64,000 nucleotides of DNA from Prauserella muralis (lineage in GTDB: Bacteria > Actinomycetota > Actinomycetes > Mycobacteriales > Pseudonocardiaceae): NCBI RefSeq assembly GCF_003202285.1, contig NZ_MASW01000007.1:62001-126000 (forward strand), given 5' to 3'. The notes under the pieces were generated by a model. It had not been told where the DNA came from. It searched no databases and worked only from the letters and a program-made list of their open reading frames with translations. The position numbers were made by a program, and so were the translations under genes. Below, piece by piece: positions 8,571-16,975 of the stretch (its first letter is position 1; each line of letters starts with the position of its first letter).

Positions 8571-9965
8571 ATGGCACAACTGCGCCGACTCGATCCGACC
8601 TCTCGCACCGATGGCGAGGCAACGGTCTACGGGGCATGGGAGCGATTCGTCCGGGGTGAGGACGACCTCCGTGGCGTGCGACCCGAGATCGCGATCTCCT
8701 GGCAGCGGTGCCGGGACCAGTACCGGGTCGACCCCCACCTTGCCGAGGCGCCGGTAGCCGTGGCGAAGGTCGACCATGCGCTCGAGCACGACGTCGTCAT
8801 CGCCGAACTGGGGTTCCGTGCCGCCTCGCTGGAGCATGAAGTCAGCAACCTCGGCGGCATCGTCACCATCACCGACGCCTCCGGCCGCGTCCTGGCCCAA
8901 TGGGGAGACCAGGCCACGCGCACCGTCGCCGCCAAGGCGAACCTGGCACCGTGGTTCTGCTGGGCCGAGGGCGCCACCGGGACGAACGGCATGGGCACCG
9001 CGCTGATGTCCTACACCCCCGTGCTGATCCGCCGTGCCGAACACTGGTGCCAGGCCTTCCACGACTGGACCTGCGCCGGTGTGGCGGTACGGGACGTGGT
9101 GACCAGGGAGCCGGTCGCCGTGCTCAACATCTCGTGCTGGCGTCGCGAACTACCCGCAACCGTGGGTGCCTGGCTCGGCAACGCCGCCAAGATGACGCAG
9201 CGGACTCTGCGACTGCGCGCCAAGGACGACGGCGGCGAACTGATGGCCGCCTTCAACCACGCCAGGTCGCGCTCGGCCGCGGCACTCGCGGCCGTGGATC
9301 CCGCAGGCCGGGTGGTGCTCGCGGACGACGCGGCGGGCGTGCTGCTCGGCATCCCGGGCTCCACGCCCGCGCCCGATCCCGCGGTGCGATGGAAGCCCGA
9401 ACTGCCGGAGTTCATCCGAGCCGCCCAGTATGCCGCCAAGCAGGCGGCGCGCAATCCCGACTGGGTCGGCTCCACACAGATCTTCACCCGGCTCGCCAAC
9501 GAACCGACCTCGATCAGCTTCCAGCCCGTGTTCCTGTCCGGGCACCTCGTCGGCAACATCGTCTCGTTCGGGGTGTCCGAGGGAGATCCGCTGCCCCGGG
9601 CGGGAGGCGACGCCCCGCTGGGCGCGCAGCCACGTCGCATGGTCGCGACACGCGAGAACCGCATGGTCCTGCTCCGGCTGCCCGAGGTGTCCTTCGCGCA
9701 GTCGGACGGCAACGACGTGTGGCTGTCCACGGACCAGGGCCGGCTGCGGTCCGCGTCGCCAGGCCTCGACAGGCTCGAAGCCGAGCTGAGTGATTCCGGT
9801 TTCCTGCGGGTGCACCGCCAGTACGTGGTGAACCTCAGCCGCATCCAGGAGGTCGAGCGCCGGTTCAAGGGTGAGCTGTTCCTCGTCATGGACGACCAGG
9901 CCCAGACGATGGTCCCCGTGTCCCGACGGAACACGCCTGCCGTGCGCAGGGCGCTGCAGATCTGA
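8571..9965 (+). CDS. GAF-LytTR transcriptional regulator (2)
   Basis: Paralogue of the divergent regulator ending at 6480. 464 residues: GAF-like sensor with GATGTNGMGTAL and CAGVAVRDVVTREP, a degenerate PAS-like middle (AAVDPAGRVVLADDAAG), and a C-terminal LytTR domain (LRVHRQYVVNLSRIQEV, VPVSRRNTPAVRRAL). The ATG at 8571 is preferred over an upstream TTG because homology begins there. It ends 74 nt before the convergent cysteine-rich gene. Possible partner or antagonist of regulator 1; the ligand is unknown. Confidence 0.85.
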   Translation: MAQLRRLDPTSRTDGEATVYGAWERFVRGEDDLRGVRPEIAISWQRCRDQYRVDPHLAEAPVAVAKVDHALEHDVVIAELGFRAASLEHEVSNLGGIVTITDASGRVLAQWGDQATRTVAAKANLAPWFCWAEGATGTNGMGTALMSYTPVLIRRAEHWCQAFHDWTCAGVAVRDVVTREPVAVLNISCWRRELPATVGAWLGNAAKMTQRTLRLRAKDDGGELMAAFNHARSRSAAALAAVDPAGRVVLADDAAGVLLGIPGSTPAPDPAVRWKPELPEFIRAAQYAAKQAARNPDWVGSTQIFTRLANEPTSISFQPVFLSGHLVGNIVSFGVSEGDPLPRAGGDAPLGAQPRRMVATRENRMVLLRLPEVSFAQSDGNDVWLSTDQGRLRSASPGLDRLEAELSDSGFLRVHRQYVVNLSRIQEVERRFKGELFLVMDDQAQTMVPVSRRNTPAVRRALQI

Positions 9966-10016
9966 CCCGGCCACCTACCTGACCCGGCGACCGCAACCGG
10001 ACACCGAACCCCGCCT

Positions 10017-10037
10017 GCCGGGCGCCGGGGCGCCGGC
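10017..10037. terminator. GC-rich hairpin between convergent genes
   Basis: gccgggcgcc / ggcgccggc arms with one bulge and a very short loop, between regulator 2 and the cysteine-rich gene. Short, with no U-tract. Confidence 0.45.
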
Positions 10038-10039
10038 GT

Positions 10040-10246
10040 TCAGCCTCGGTACCTGTGCACGTCGCACACGCAGTACATGAGACGGCAGCTGAAACACGCG
10101 GGCTTGTCGACGCACGTGATGCAGGGCCCGCAGTGCACCGGCTCGGTGTGCAGGGCGAGATCACCGGGCCCGTAGGTCTCACCGCAGTACAGGCACGGCA
10201 GCTGCTCGAGTCCACCGCCCTGCTGGGGCACCGACGACTGGTTCAT
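10040..10246 (-). CDS. Cysteine-rich 68-residue protein (unrecognised)
   Basis: Function not recognised. Nine cysteines (18, 21, 39, 42, 45, 51, 54, 59, 61) and three histidines (33, 38, 64) arranged as CLYC, HCGPCITC, CFSC and CVCDVH, which predicts two or more zinc or iron-sulfur sites. No signal peptide. The ATG at 10246 has AAAGGTGG upstream. It is the last gene of the cupredoxin-PQQ dehydrogenase run, separated from the dehydrogenase by a strong hairpin at 10281-10325, so it may be read at reduced level. Possible roles are metal handling or electron transfer for the dehydrogenase; both are inference. Confidence 0.75.
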   Translation of the reverse strand: MNQSSVPQQGGGLEQLPCLYCGETYGPGDLALHTEPVHCGPCITCVDKPACFSCRLMYCVCDVHRYRG

Positions 10247-10280
10247 CAGACCACCTTTGGTTTTCGCCGGACATGGCACC

Positions 10281-10325
10281 GGACCGGTGATCGAGGCGTC
10301 GCCAGGACGACTCGATCACCGGTCC
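10281..10325 (-). terminator. Strong hairpin between PQQ dehydrogenase and the cysteine-rich gene
   Basis: Perfect 15-bp arms (ggaccggtgatcgag / ctcgatcaccggtcc) with a 15-nt loop, 66 nt past the dehydrogenase stop. No U-tract, so it may be an attenuator or 3-prime stabiliser rather than a full stop. Confidence 0.75.
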
Positions 10326-10391
10326 GATGGAGGCAGACCCGGGACGTCACCTCGGGCCCCGGGTCAGCGCCACCTCAGTGGCACGTCCCCG

Positions 10392-12074
10392 TCAGAGGGA
10401 GAACGTGATCAGCGAGGCACCGTGACCCTGACCGGACAGGCCGGGCACGATGCCCTCGAGCCAGCCACCCCAGCCGACCGGCACCGAGATGTACTGCTTG
10501 CCGTTCACGGAGTAGGTACTCGGGCTGCTGTGGTGACCACTGCCGCACTGGAAACTCCAGAGCTTCTCCCCGGTCTCGGCGTGGAGCGCCATGAACTCAC
10601 CCGCGGGCGTGCCCGCGAACACCAGGTTCCCCGCGGTGCTGAGTGTCGACGCCGCCATCGGCATGTTGTTGAGCCGGTAGCGCCACTTCTCCTCGCCGTG
10701 GGAGTCGAACGCGCTGACCGACCCGGCCATGTTGTCGATGTCGACCTCGACGGCGGCGCCCCAGTAGGGCATGCCTTCCTTGAACTCGCGACGACGCCGG
10801 GTGGCAGTGGCACCGACGTCGGCCACCGGAACGTAGAACAGATCGTGCTCCGGGTTGTACGAGGCGTGCGTCCACTCCTTCGCACCGGCGGGGCCGGGGA
10901 AGAAGTGGCAGGGCTCGCCCTCCTTGTCCGGGTACTTCCGGGGGGTCACCTTGCCGTCGCGGGTGATGACGCCCCAGTCGATCCGGTCGACGAACGGCGT
11001 GACGTGCTGCAGCTCGCCGTTGGTGCGGTCAAGGACGAACATGTACCCGTTCTTGTCGAAGTGGGCCAGCAGCTTCTTGCCGTCCCGCTCGAACAGGGTC
11101 ATCTCCATGGTCGAGTCGTAGTCCCACAGGTCGTGGGGGGTGAACTGGTAGTGCCACTTGATCTCACCGGTGTCGACATCCAGCGCGACCACGCTGTCGG
11201 TGTAGAGGTTGTCCCCCTCCCGGACCTCGCCGTCGAAGTCGGGAGCCGGGTTCCCGGTGCCCGCGTAGTAGAGGTTCAGCTCCGGGTCGTAGGTTCCGGT
11301 GACCCAGTGGTTCGCGCCTCCGCGCTGCCAGGCCTCGCCGTCGGCGGGCCACGTCTCCGAGCCGGGCTCACCCGGCTTCGGCACGGTGTAGGTGCGCCAG
11401 CGCTGCTCGCCGGTCTCCAGATCCCAGCAGTCGATGTGCCCGCGGACGCCGTACTCCCCACCGGCGGAACCGGTGATGATGGTGTCCTTGACGACGAGCG
11501 GAGCGATCGAGGCACTCTCCCCCGCCCGCACGTCGCCGATGGTCTTCTGCCAGACCTTCTGGCCGTTGGTCGCGTCGATGGCCAGCAGCTGGGCGTTCTG
11601 GGTGACCATGTAGACCTTGCCGTTGGCCACCGCGCAGCCGCGGTTGACGTTGGCACAGCACAGCGTCACGTCGAAGGGGACCGCGTGCTTGTACCGCCAC
11701 AGCTGCTCGCCGGTCGTCGCGTCGAGCGCCCAGAGCCAGCCGTCCCAACCGGTGACGAACATGACGCCGTCGACGACCAGTGGGCAGGCCTCGAACGCGT
11801 AGGTCGAGGTGGAGGCGATCAGGCCGGTGGCGCTGGCCTGATGGATCCAGGCGACCTTCAGGTTCTTGACGTTGTCGACGTTGATCTGGTCGAGCAGGCT
11901 GTGCCGCTTGCCGTCGTAGTCGCCGTAGTAGGTGATCCAGTTCTGCGACTCGCTGCGCGCCTGGAGGATGCGCTCGTAGTTGATCCCGCGCGTCACGTCC
12001 GGAGCACTGTGCGGGAGGTTGGAGAGCTCGCTGTGGTTGAACGCCTCGCCGGCGTCGACATATTCGACTGTCAT
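10392..12074 (-). CDS. PQQ-dependent methanol/alcohol dehydrogenase with lanthanide signature and no signal peptide
   Basis: Quinoprotein of the XoxF/MxaF/ExaF family, expected to oxidise methanol or another primary alcohol to the aldehyde for the adjacent RuMP genes. 560 residues, eight-bladed propeller with tryptophan-docking repeats. The vicinal Cys139-Cys140 pair is in VTLCCANVNRG; metal ligands are Glu207 (GGEYG), Asn275 (GTGNPAP) and Asp318, with the extra Asp320 (LWDYDS) that marks lanthanide-dependent members; MFVLDRTNGEL carries the usual arginine. Family members are exported with a signal peptide, but this N-terminus is polar and the preceding in-frame DNA gives none. The ATG at 12074 has AAAGGGG. 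It follows the cupredoxin-like gene by 16 nt. No cytochrome c gene is nearby. Confidence 0.93.
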   Translation of the reverse strand: MTVEYVDAGEAFNHSELSNLPHSAPDVTRGINYERILQARSESQNWITYYGDYDGKRHSLLDQINVDNVKNLKVAWIHQASATGLIASTSTYAFEACPLVVDGVMFVTGWDGWLWALDATTGEQLWRYKHAVPFDVTLCCANVNRGCAVANGKVYMVTQNAQLLAIDATNGQKVWQKTIGDVRAGESASIAPLVVKDTIITGSAGGEYGVRGHIDCWDLETGEQRWRTYTVPKPGEPGSETWPADGEAWQRGGANHWVTGTYDPELNLYYAGTGNPAPDFDGEVREGDNLYTDSVVALDVDTGEIKWHYQFTPHDLWDYDSTMEMTLFERDGKKLLAHFDKNGYMFVLDRTNGELQHVTPFVDRIDWGVITRDGKVTPRKYPDKEGEPCHFFPGPAGAKEWTHASYNPEHDLFYVPVADVGATATRRRREFKEGMPYWGAAVEVDIDNMAGSVSAFDSHGEEKWRYRLNNMPMAASTLSTAGNLVFAGTPAGEFMALHAETGEKLWSFQCGSGHHSSPSTYSVNGKQYISVPVGWGGWLEGIVPGLSGQGHGASLITFSL

Positions 12075-12090
12075 GGTGGGTTTCCCCTTT

Positions 12091-12546
12091 CTACGGCCGC
12101 GGCTGTGCGGGTCGGTCGAGCTTGGCCTCCGGCGGCACCTCGCCGCCCACGACGATGGCGGCGGTCAGTCCCCTGCCCTCGTCGTTGCCGGCGGGCGAGC
12201 CGTACCAGTAGCAGCCGGGACCGTCCAGCTCGAGCGTCGCCCGGCCCTTCGAGTGGTTCAGCAGACCGATGAACTGCCGTTCACCGTTACTGGGCAGCAG
12301 GCAGGCGTGGGTGTTCTTGTCGTCATTGATGATCGTCAGCTCGATCTTGCCGCCGTGCGGCAGCATCAGGATCGCCGGCTCCCACGTCATGGCGTCCTCC
12401 GGGATCCGGATGGTCGCCTCCATGGTCCCGTCAGGCCGCTCGGTTGCCTTGCCGATCGAACCAGTCCCGAGCACGGCACCGATGGTTGCCTTGTTCTGTC
12501 CGGCGAGTTCGGCCAAGAGATCCTCTCGATCCTGGGCAATCGTCAT
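12091..12546 (-). CDS. Cupredoxin-like protein co-transcribed with PQQ dehydrogenase
   Basis: 151 residues. The C-terminal 85 or so look like a cupredoxin beta-sandwich: GGKIELTIINDDKNTH, then GRATLELDGPGCYWYGSP and GLTAAIVVGGEV. His80 and Cys112 sit where two copper ligands would be, but the expected His and Met after the cysteine are absent, so classic type 1 copper binding is doubtful. No signal peptide or lipobox. The ATG at 12546 has a strong GAGGAGG site. It is first gene of the operon with the dehydrogenase (16-nt gap), so it may be a structural subunit or electron acceptor; this is inferred only from position. Confidence 0.7.
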   Translation of the reverse strand: MTIAQDREDLLAELAGQNKATIGAVLGTGSIGKATERPDGTMEATIRIPEDAMTWEPAILMLPHGGKIELTIINDDKNTHACLLPSNGERQFIGLLNHSKGRATLELDGPGCYWYGSPAGNDEGRGLTAAIVVGGEVPPEAKLDRPAQPRP

Positions 12547-12659
12547 CGGACTTCACCTCCTCGTCAGCAAAAGATGAACTTTCTGACAGATTTCACGAAA
12601 CACATCGCCCAAACGAGATCGTCGGTGTCGCGACGACGACATCGCATGCTCTCGAAAAC

Positions 12660-12689
12660 GTGCGCCACAGCCGATCCGGTGTAGCGCAC
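12660..12689. promoter_or_regulatory. 30-bp imperfect palindrome upstream of the PQQ dehydrogenase operon
   Basis: gtgcgccacagccga and its partner tccggtgtagcgcac pair at 12 of 15 positions. It lies about 115 nt upstream of the cupredoxin-like start, in the 275-nt gap shared with the end of katG. A plausible operator for the methanol operon; the protein is unknown. Confidence 0.6.
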
Positions 12690-12821
12690 CGATTACAGGT
12701 GCCGAATCAGTCTCGAATTGTGCGGCTGAGCCTGTAACGAGTTCGTACCCTACACCCGGACAAGCCATTCCGATATGCGTTGCCACCGACCGGCCGGACC
12801 CCACCGCTCCCCCGGCGAGAG

Positions 12822-15155
12822 CTACCGTTCGTGCCACCCCGCGTCGTGCGGGAGGTCGGCTGATGTCGTTGCGGGGGCGCCGTTCCCGCCGGATCTCCGG
12901 CCCGGCTGCCGTGCTCGGCGCGGAAGGTCGAAACGGTCGAGTTCCATGACCTTGACCCACGCGGCAACGAAGTCCCGGACGAACTTCGCGCGTGCGTCCC
13001 CGCTCGCGTAGACCTCCGACAGCGCCCTCAGTTCCGAGTGCGAACCGAAGATCAGGTCGACGCGGCTCGCGGTCCACGCGACCTCGCCGGTGCCGCGGTC
13101 GCGGCCCTCGTAGGTCTCCGTCCAGCTGTCGCCGTTCTGCCTCGGCACCCACTCCGTTGCCATGTCCAGCAGGTTGACGAAGAAGTCGTTCGTCAACGAC
13201 CCCGGCGCCGCGGTCAGCACGCCCACCGGGGAACGTCCGTGGTTGGCACCCAGCACCCGCAGCCCGCCGACGAGCACGGTCATCTCGGGCGCGGTCAGCG
13301 TCAGCAGGCTCGCTCTGTCGATCAGCAGATGCTCTGGCGGCATCCGGAAACCGTGGCCAAGGTAGTTCCGGAAGCCGTCGGCCGTGGGCTGCAACGCACC
13401 GAACCACTCGACGTCTGTCCATTCCTGGGTCGCGTCGGTGCGTCCCGGCCGGAACGGCACGTCGATCTCGTGGCCGGCGGCCGCGGCGGCGTGTTCCACC
13501 GCGGCACAACCGCCGAGCACGATCAGGTCGGCCATCGAGATCCGCTTGTCCCCCCGTTGGGAGGCGTTGAATCGCTGCTGGATCGCCTCCAGCGCGGCGA
13601 GGACGACGCCCAGCCGCTCGGGTTCGTTCACCGGCCAGCTGCACTGCGGTTCGAGCCGGATCCGCGCTCCGTTCGCCCCACCGCGCTTGTCGCTGTCGCG
13701 GTACGTCGACGCCGACGCCCACGCGGTCGCGACGAGTTCCGCCACCGTCAGGCCCGATCCGAGGATGTCGCGTTTGAGGGCGGCGATGTCGTCGGCGTCC
13801 ACCAGTTCGTGGTCCACCTCCGGCACGGGGTCCTGCCAGATCAGCCGTTCGGCCGGGACGAGCGGCCCGAGGTAACGCTGGATCGGCCCCATGTCGAGGT
13901 GGGTCAGCTTGAACCAGGCCCGCGCGAACGCGTCCTCGAACTGGTCCGGATGCTCCAGGAAACGCCGCGAGATCGACTCGTAGACCGGGTCCTCCTGCAG
14001 CGACAGGTCCGTGGTGAGCATGACCGGGTGGTGCTTCCTGTCCGGGTCGAAGGGGTCCGGCACGGTCCCCTCGCCCTGGCCGTCGCTCGGAATCCACTGC
14101 CACAGACCGGCCGGGCTGAGCTCAACGTCCCATGTGTACTCGAACAGCGTCTCGAAGAACGTGTGATCCCAGGTGACCGGCGTGCGTGTCCACATCCCTT
14201 CCAGCCCACTGGTCGTGGTGTCCGCGCCGTTGCCGGTTCCGTGTTCGTTCGCCCAGCCGAGGCCTTGCGCGGACAGCGGTGCGTCCTCCGGTTCAGGCCC
14301 GAGGTTGAAGGCCGGGTCCCGCAGCCCGTGCGTCTTTCCGAACGTGTGGCCACCGGCGATCAAGGCGACCGTCTCCTCGTCGTTCATGCCCATTCGCCGG
14401 AACGTCTGGCGGATGTCGCGCGCTGCGAGCACCGGATCGGGGTTGGTGGCCGGGCCCTGCGGATCGACGTAGATCAGCCCCATGTCGGTGGCCGCCAGCG
14501 GCTCGTCGAGGTCACGAGTACCGCTGTGCCGTTCATCCGCGAGCCACTTGCGTTCGGGTCCCCAGTAGGTGTCGTCGGGTTCCCACACCTCGGCCCGGCC
14601 CCCGCCGAAACCGAAGGTCTTGAAGCCCATCGACTCCAGTGCACGGTTGCCGGCGAAGACCATCAGGTCCGCCCACGAGATCCTGCGCCCGTACTTCTGT
14701 TTCACCGGCCACAGCAGCCTGCGCGCCTTGTCCAGGTTGCGGTTGTCCGGCCAGCTGTTCACCGGCGCGAAGCGTTGCATCCCGGCGGCCGCACCGCCCC
14801 GGCCGTCACTCATCCGGTAGGTGCCCGCTGCATGCCAGGCCATGCGCAGCACGAGAGGGCCGTAGTGACCGAAGTCGGCCGGCCACCACTCCTGCGAGGT
14901 CGTCAGCACCTCGTCGACATCGCGCGCCAGTTCGTCGAGATCCAGCGTCCGGAACTGCGCGGCGTAGTCGAAGTCGGCGCCCAGCGGATCGGCTACGGGT
15001 TGCCGCCGGCGCAACGCCTTCAGGTCGACCCGGTGCGGCCACCAGTCGTTGGCATCGCCGCTCGCTGCCGGGTGGTTGCGCCGCCGAGCCGCCTGCGTCT
15101 CGCGCAGCACCTTGTCGTAGGTGCGGTAGACGTGGGTATCGGGATTCTCCGGCAT
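12822..15155 (-). CDS. katG: Catalase-peroxidase KatG
   Basis: Haem enzyme destroying hydrogen peroxide, cytoplasmic. 777 residues, both duplicated peroxidase halves present. Distal site [11 protein letters not shown], proximal [10 protein letters not shown], and all members of the Trp-Tyr-Met crosslink that gives catalase activity (Trp of RMAWH, Tyr of GLIYVDP, Met of RMGMNDEET). The ATG at 15155 has GGGAGGACACC immediately upstream; the longer in-frame start lacks this. Its place between the alcohol dehydrogenase and an MntP-like gene suggests a role during C1 oxidation. Confidence 0.96.
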   Translation of the reverse strand: MPENPDTHVYRTYDKVLRETQAARRRNHPAASGDANDWWPHRVDLKALRRRQPVADPLGADFDYAAQFRTLDLDELARDVDEVLTTSQEWWPADFGHYGPLVLRMAWHAAGTYRMSDGRGGAAAGMQRFAPVNSWPDNRNLDKARRLLWPVKQKYGRRISWADLMVFAGNRALESMGFKTFGFGGGRAEVWEPDDTYWGPERKWLADERHSGTRDLDEPLAATDMGLIYVDPQGPATNPDPVLAARDIRQTFRRMGMNDEETVALIAGGHTFGKTHGLRDPAFNLGPEPEDAPLSAQGLGWANEHGTGNGADTTTSGLEGMWTRTPVTWDHTFFETLFEYTWDVELSPAGLWQWIPSDGQGEGTVPDPFDPDRKHHPVMLTTDLSLQEDPVYESISRRFLEHPDQFEDAFARAWFKLTHLDMGPIQRYLGPLVPAERLIWQDPVPEVDHELVDADDIAALKRDILGSGLTVAELVATAWASASTYRDSDKRGGANGARIRLEPQCSWPVNEPERLGVVLAALEAIQQRFNASQRGDKRISMADLIVLGGCAAVEHAAAAAGHEIDVPFRPGRTDATQEWTDVEWFGALQPTADGFRNYLGHGFRMPPEHLLIDRASLLTLTAPEMTVLVGGLRVLGANHGRSPVGVLTAAPGSLTNDFFVNLLDMATEWVPRQNGDSWTETYEGRDRGTGEVAWTASRVDLIFGSHSELRALSEVYASGDARAKFVRDFVAAWVKVMELDRFDLPRRARQPGRRSGGNGAPATTSADLPHDAGWHER

Positions 15156-15185
15156 TGGTGTCCTCCCAGGTGTTGCCGAGCCTGA

Positions 15186-15333
15186 GACACCGAGCACCTG
15201 AGCCCAGGGGGCCGGCAGACCGGCACCAGCACGTGCTTCCGGCGGCCCGCGACCGGAACCATCCGCCCCGCTCCCTGGAGCTCGACCTCACGGATCCGGC
15301 TCAGGTCAAGCGTACAACGGTGCCCGTCGATCA
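15186..15333 (-). pseudogene. Decayed LytTR-domain fragment
   Basis: About 48 codons between katG and the MntP-like gene read like the end of the two intact regulators: [30 protein letters not shown]. The matching part of regulator 2 is VNLSRIQEVERRF...VPVSRRN. No N-terminal sensor is present and the frame runs on without a sensible end, so this looks like the remnant of a third paralogue. Short match, judged by eye. Confidence 0.5.
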
Positions 15334-15894
15334 CTCGAAAACCAGTGGCAGCAGGATCGCGGCGCCGAAGAGCGAGACGCCGCAGAGCAGGTCGGCGCGG
15401 ATTCGGATGACCTTGGCGGCCATCTGACCGACGAGGAGTCCGACGAACGACATGACCATCGTCATGACGCCGAACGCCAGCATCGGGACGATGATGGAGA
15501 ACCCGGCGATCCCCAGTCCGGCGCCCGCGACGAAGTTGTCGATGCTCAGCGAGAGCGGCATACCGAAGAGCGTCACCCACGGATGGTCCAGGTCTTCCTC
15601 TTCCGGTTTCGGGTTCCGGAGAGCTCCGACGATGAAGTAGACACCGTAGAGTCCCAGCGCGACCGCCCCGATGTATTCCGCCCAGTCCCCGAGAAAGTCA
15701 CCCAGGAAGTGACCGATCAACCCGCCCAACAGCGGACTCAGGGCATCCCATATTCCAAACACGACAGCGACCTGCACGGCCCGGCGCCAACCGAAAGGAA
15801 TGGTGCCGATGGCGATCGACGAACGGAAATTGTCGAGACTGAGACCGAAAGCAAGCGCTATCAGCGGGATGAACTCGAGAGACACCTGGACCAC
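15331..15894 (-). CDS. mntP: MntP-like membrane transporter (putative Mn efflux)
   Basis: 187 residues, about six membrane segments in two homologous halves, each with an acidic motif: GLSLDNFRSS and LSIDNFVAG. This is the DUF204/MntP architecture, a family with manganese exporters. A short acidic loop (PKPEEEDLD) separates the halves. GTG start at 15894; no strong ribosome site. It stands next to katG, which fits a metal/peroxide-stress pairing, but the substrate is not shown by the sequence. Confidence 0.65.
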   Translation of the reverse strand: MVQVSLEFIPLIALAFGLSLDNFRSSIAIGTIPFGWRRAVQVAVVFGIWDALSPLLGGLIGHFLGDFLGDWAEYIGAVALGLYGVYFIVGALRNPKPEEEDLDHPWVTLFGMPLSLSIDNFVAGAGLGIAGFSIIVPMLAFGVMTMVMSFVGLLVGQMAAKVIRIRADLLCGVSLFGAAILLPLVFE

Positions 15895-16295
15895 CTCGAA
15901 GAATAGCCACGGTTCACCGGGGAGGGAGACGAGAAATACGAGCCGGTACTCGACAGACCTTGCTCGCGGGTGTTCGCGACGACGACCGGCGAACTGCCAC
16001 GCGCGGGCGTATCGGCGGACCGCCCTGTTCGAGTCCTGTGCTTTGTCGCGGAGCCGGTCGCGGGTTGGGCCCAGTACCGCGGACTCCTGCGTGACGTGCC
16101 GGTTGACGTGCCCAGCGGCGAACTCCTTGACGCCGGCACGTCGAAACCGTTCTCAGCGTGTGACGCAAGGCCCCTGCGCCATCGATGCACTCGACCCGGG
16201 GCCTTGCGTCAACGCCGGCCGTAGTCTCGTCGCAGCCTTCGGCGACCCGACGCGACTACGCCACATCGAGCGACACGAGCCGTCGAGCCCGGCTG
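15895..16295. other. Intergenic region between pqqA and the MntP-like gene
   Basis: About 400 nt with no gene I can support. It contains the long hairpin at 16161-16211 below pqqA. Confidence 0.6.
16161..16211 (-). terminator. Hairpin downstream of pqqA
   Basis: Perfect 14-bp arms (tgacgcaaggcccc / ggggccttgcgtca) with a 23-nt loop, 85 nt beyond the pqqA stop. It would confine a short, abundant pqqA transcript. Confidence 0.75.
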
Positions 16296-16370
16296 TCAGC
16301 CCCGGTAGAAGTAGCCGGTGGCCTCAGCACACACCTCGACGACCGTGTACTCCGGAGTTTCCCACTTCAT
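16296..16370 (-). CDS. pqqA: PQQ precursor peptide PqqA
   Basis: 24-residue peptide from which the glutamate and tyrosine that form PQQ are taken. It starts MKWETPEY as in many PqqA peptides and carries EATGY, matching the E-V-T-x-Y core where Glu and Tyr are crosslinked by PqqE. GGAGG lies just upstream of the ATG. It is a single-gene unit about 9.3 kb away from pqqBCDE (24711-27698) on the same strand, unlike the usual pqqAB order. It adds one cysteine (CAEATGY), unusual but outside the core. Confidence 0.88.
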   Translation of the reverse strand: MKWETPEYTVVEVCAEATGYFYRG

Positions 16371-16975
16371 AGTTTCCTCCTCGCTGTTGGCTGCGCCCGG
16401 CGACGGGGCGACAACCGGACATTCGTGATCCGCGCAATTTCGACGACTGCATCCCGAAATGTCGCGGCCACGCACGAGCATCGTGGATTTAACGAAGTCG
16501 TAGCAACTGACCTTGAACCAGTGGTCGGGAACCGGTGCCGAACGGCATCCTGGGGCCTACGAGTGGAGCGGACACGTTCACCGACGGTACGGCCAGAGGT
16601 ACCGCCGCCACGGCGACACCATCCGCGACCTGCGGAAACGTGGACACAAGAGGCCCGGCGACGAGCTACGGGCACCCGCACGACCTCGCGGTGCCGATCG
16701 CCGCGCTCCACCGGCCTCGCCGTCGGGCGGCGGCCGGGGGCACGAGGGCCTGCCTGCGGACATGCTGCACCTTCACGCTACGACCCGGCGAGCGAGGACG
16801 TCAACGGCGCGGACCGCATCGCGGGTGCCGGTGGTCGTGCTGGTCGCCTCCGGGGGACCCACGTCGCCGAACAGGAGGCTCGAAACCCCCGACTATGCCT
16901 GCCTATCACGACTTTCAATGGCAGACCACCGGTTACCGAACCGCGAAACCACGATGGGGGAATTAGGCTGGCTGG
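16371..16975. other. Intergenic region between pqqA and rpiB
   Basis: About 600 nt, divergent promoters expected for pqqA (left) and rpiB (right). Open frames here have arginine-rich, family-less translations and weak codon bias; I see no supported gene. Confidence 0.6.

Noticed and set aside
12553-14103. Long minus-strand open frame overlapping katG
   Set aside because: Arginine/proline-rich shadow of katG in another frame; no family resemblance.
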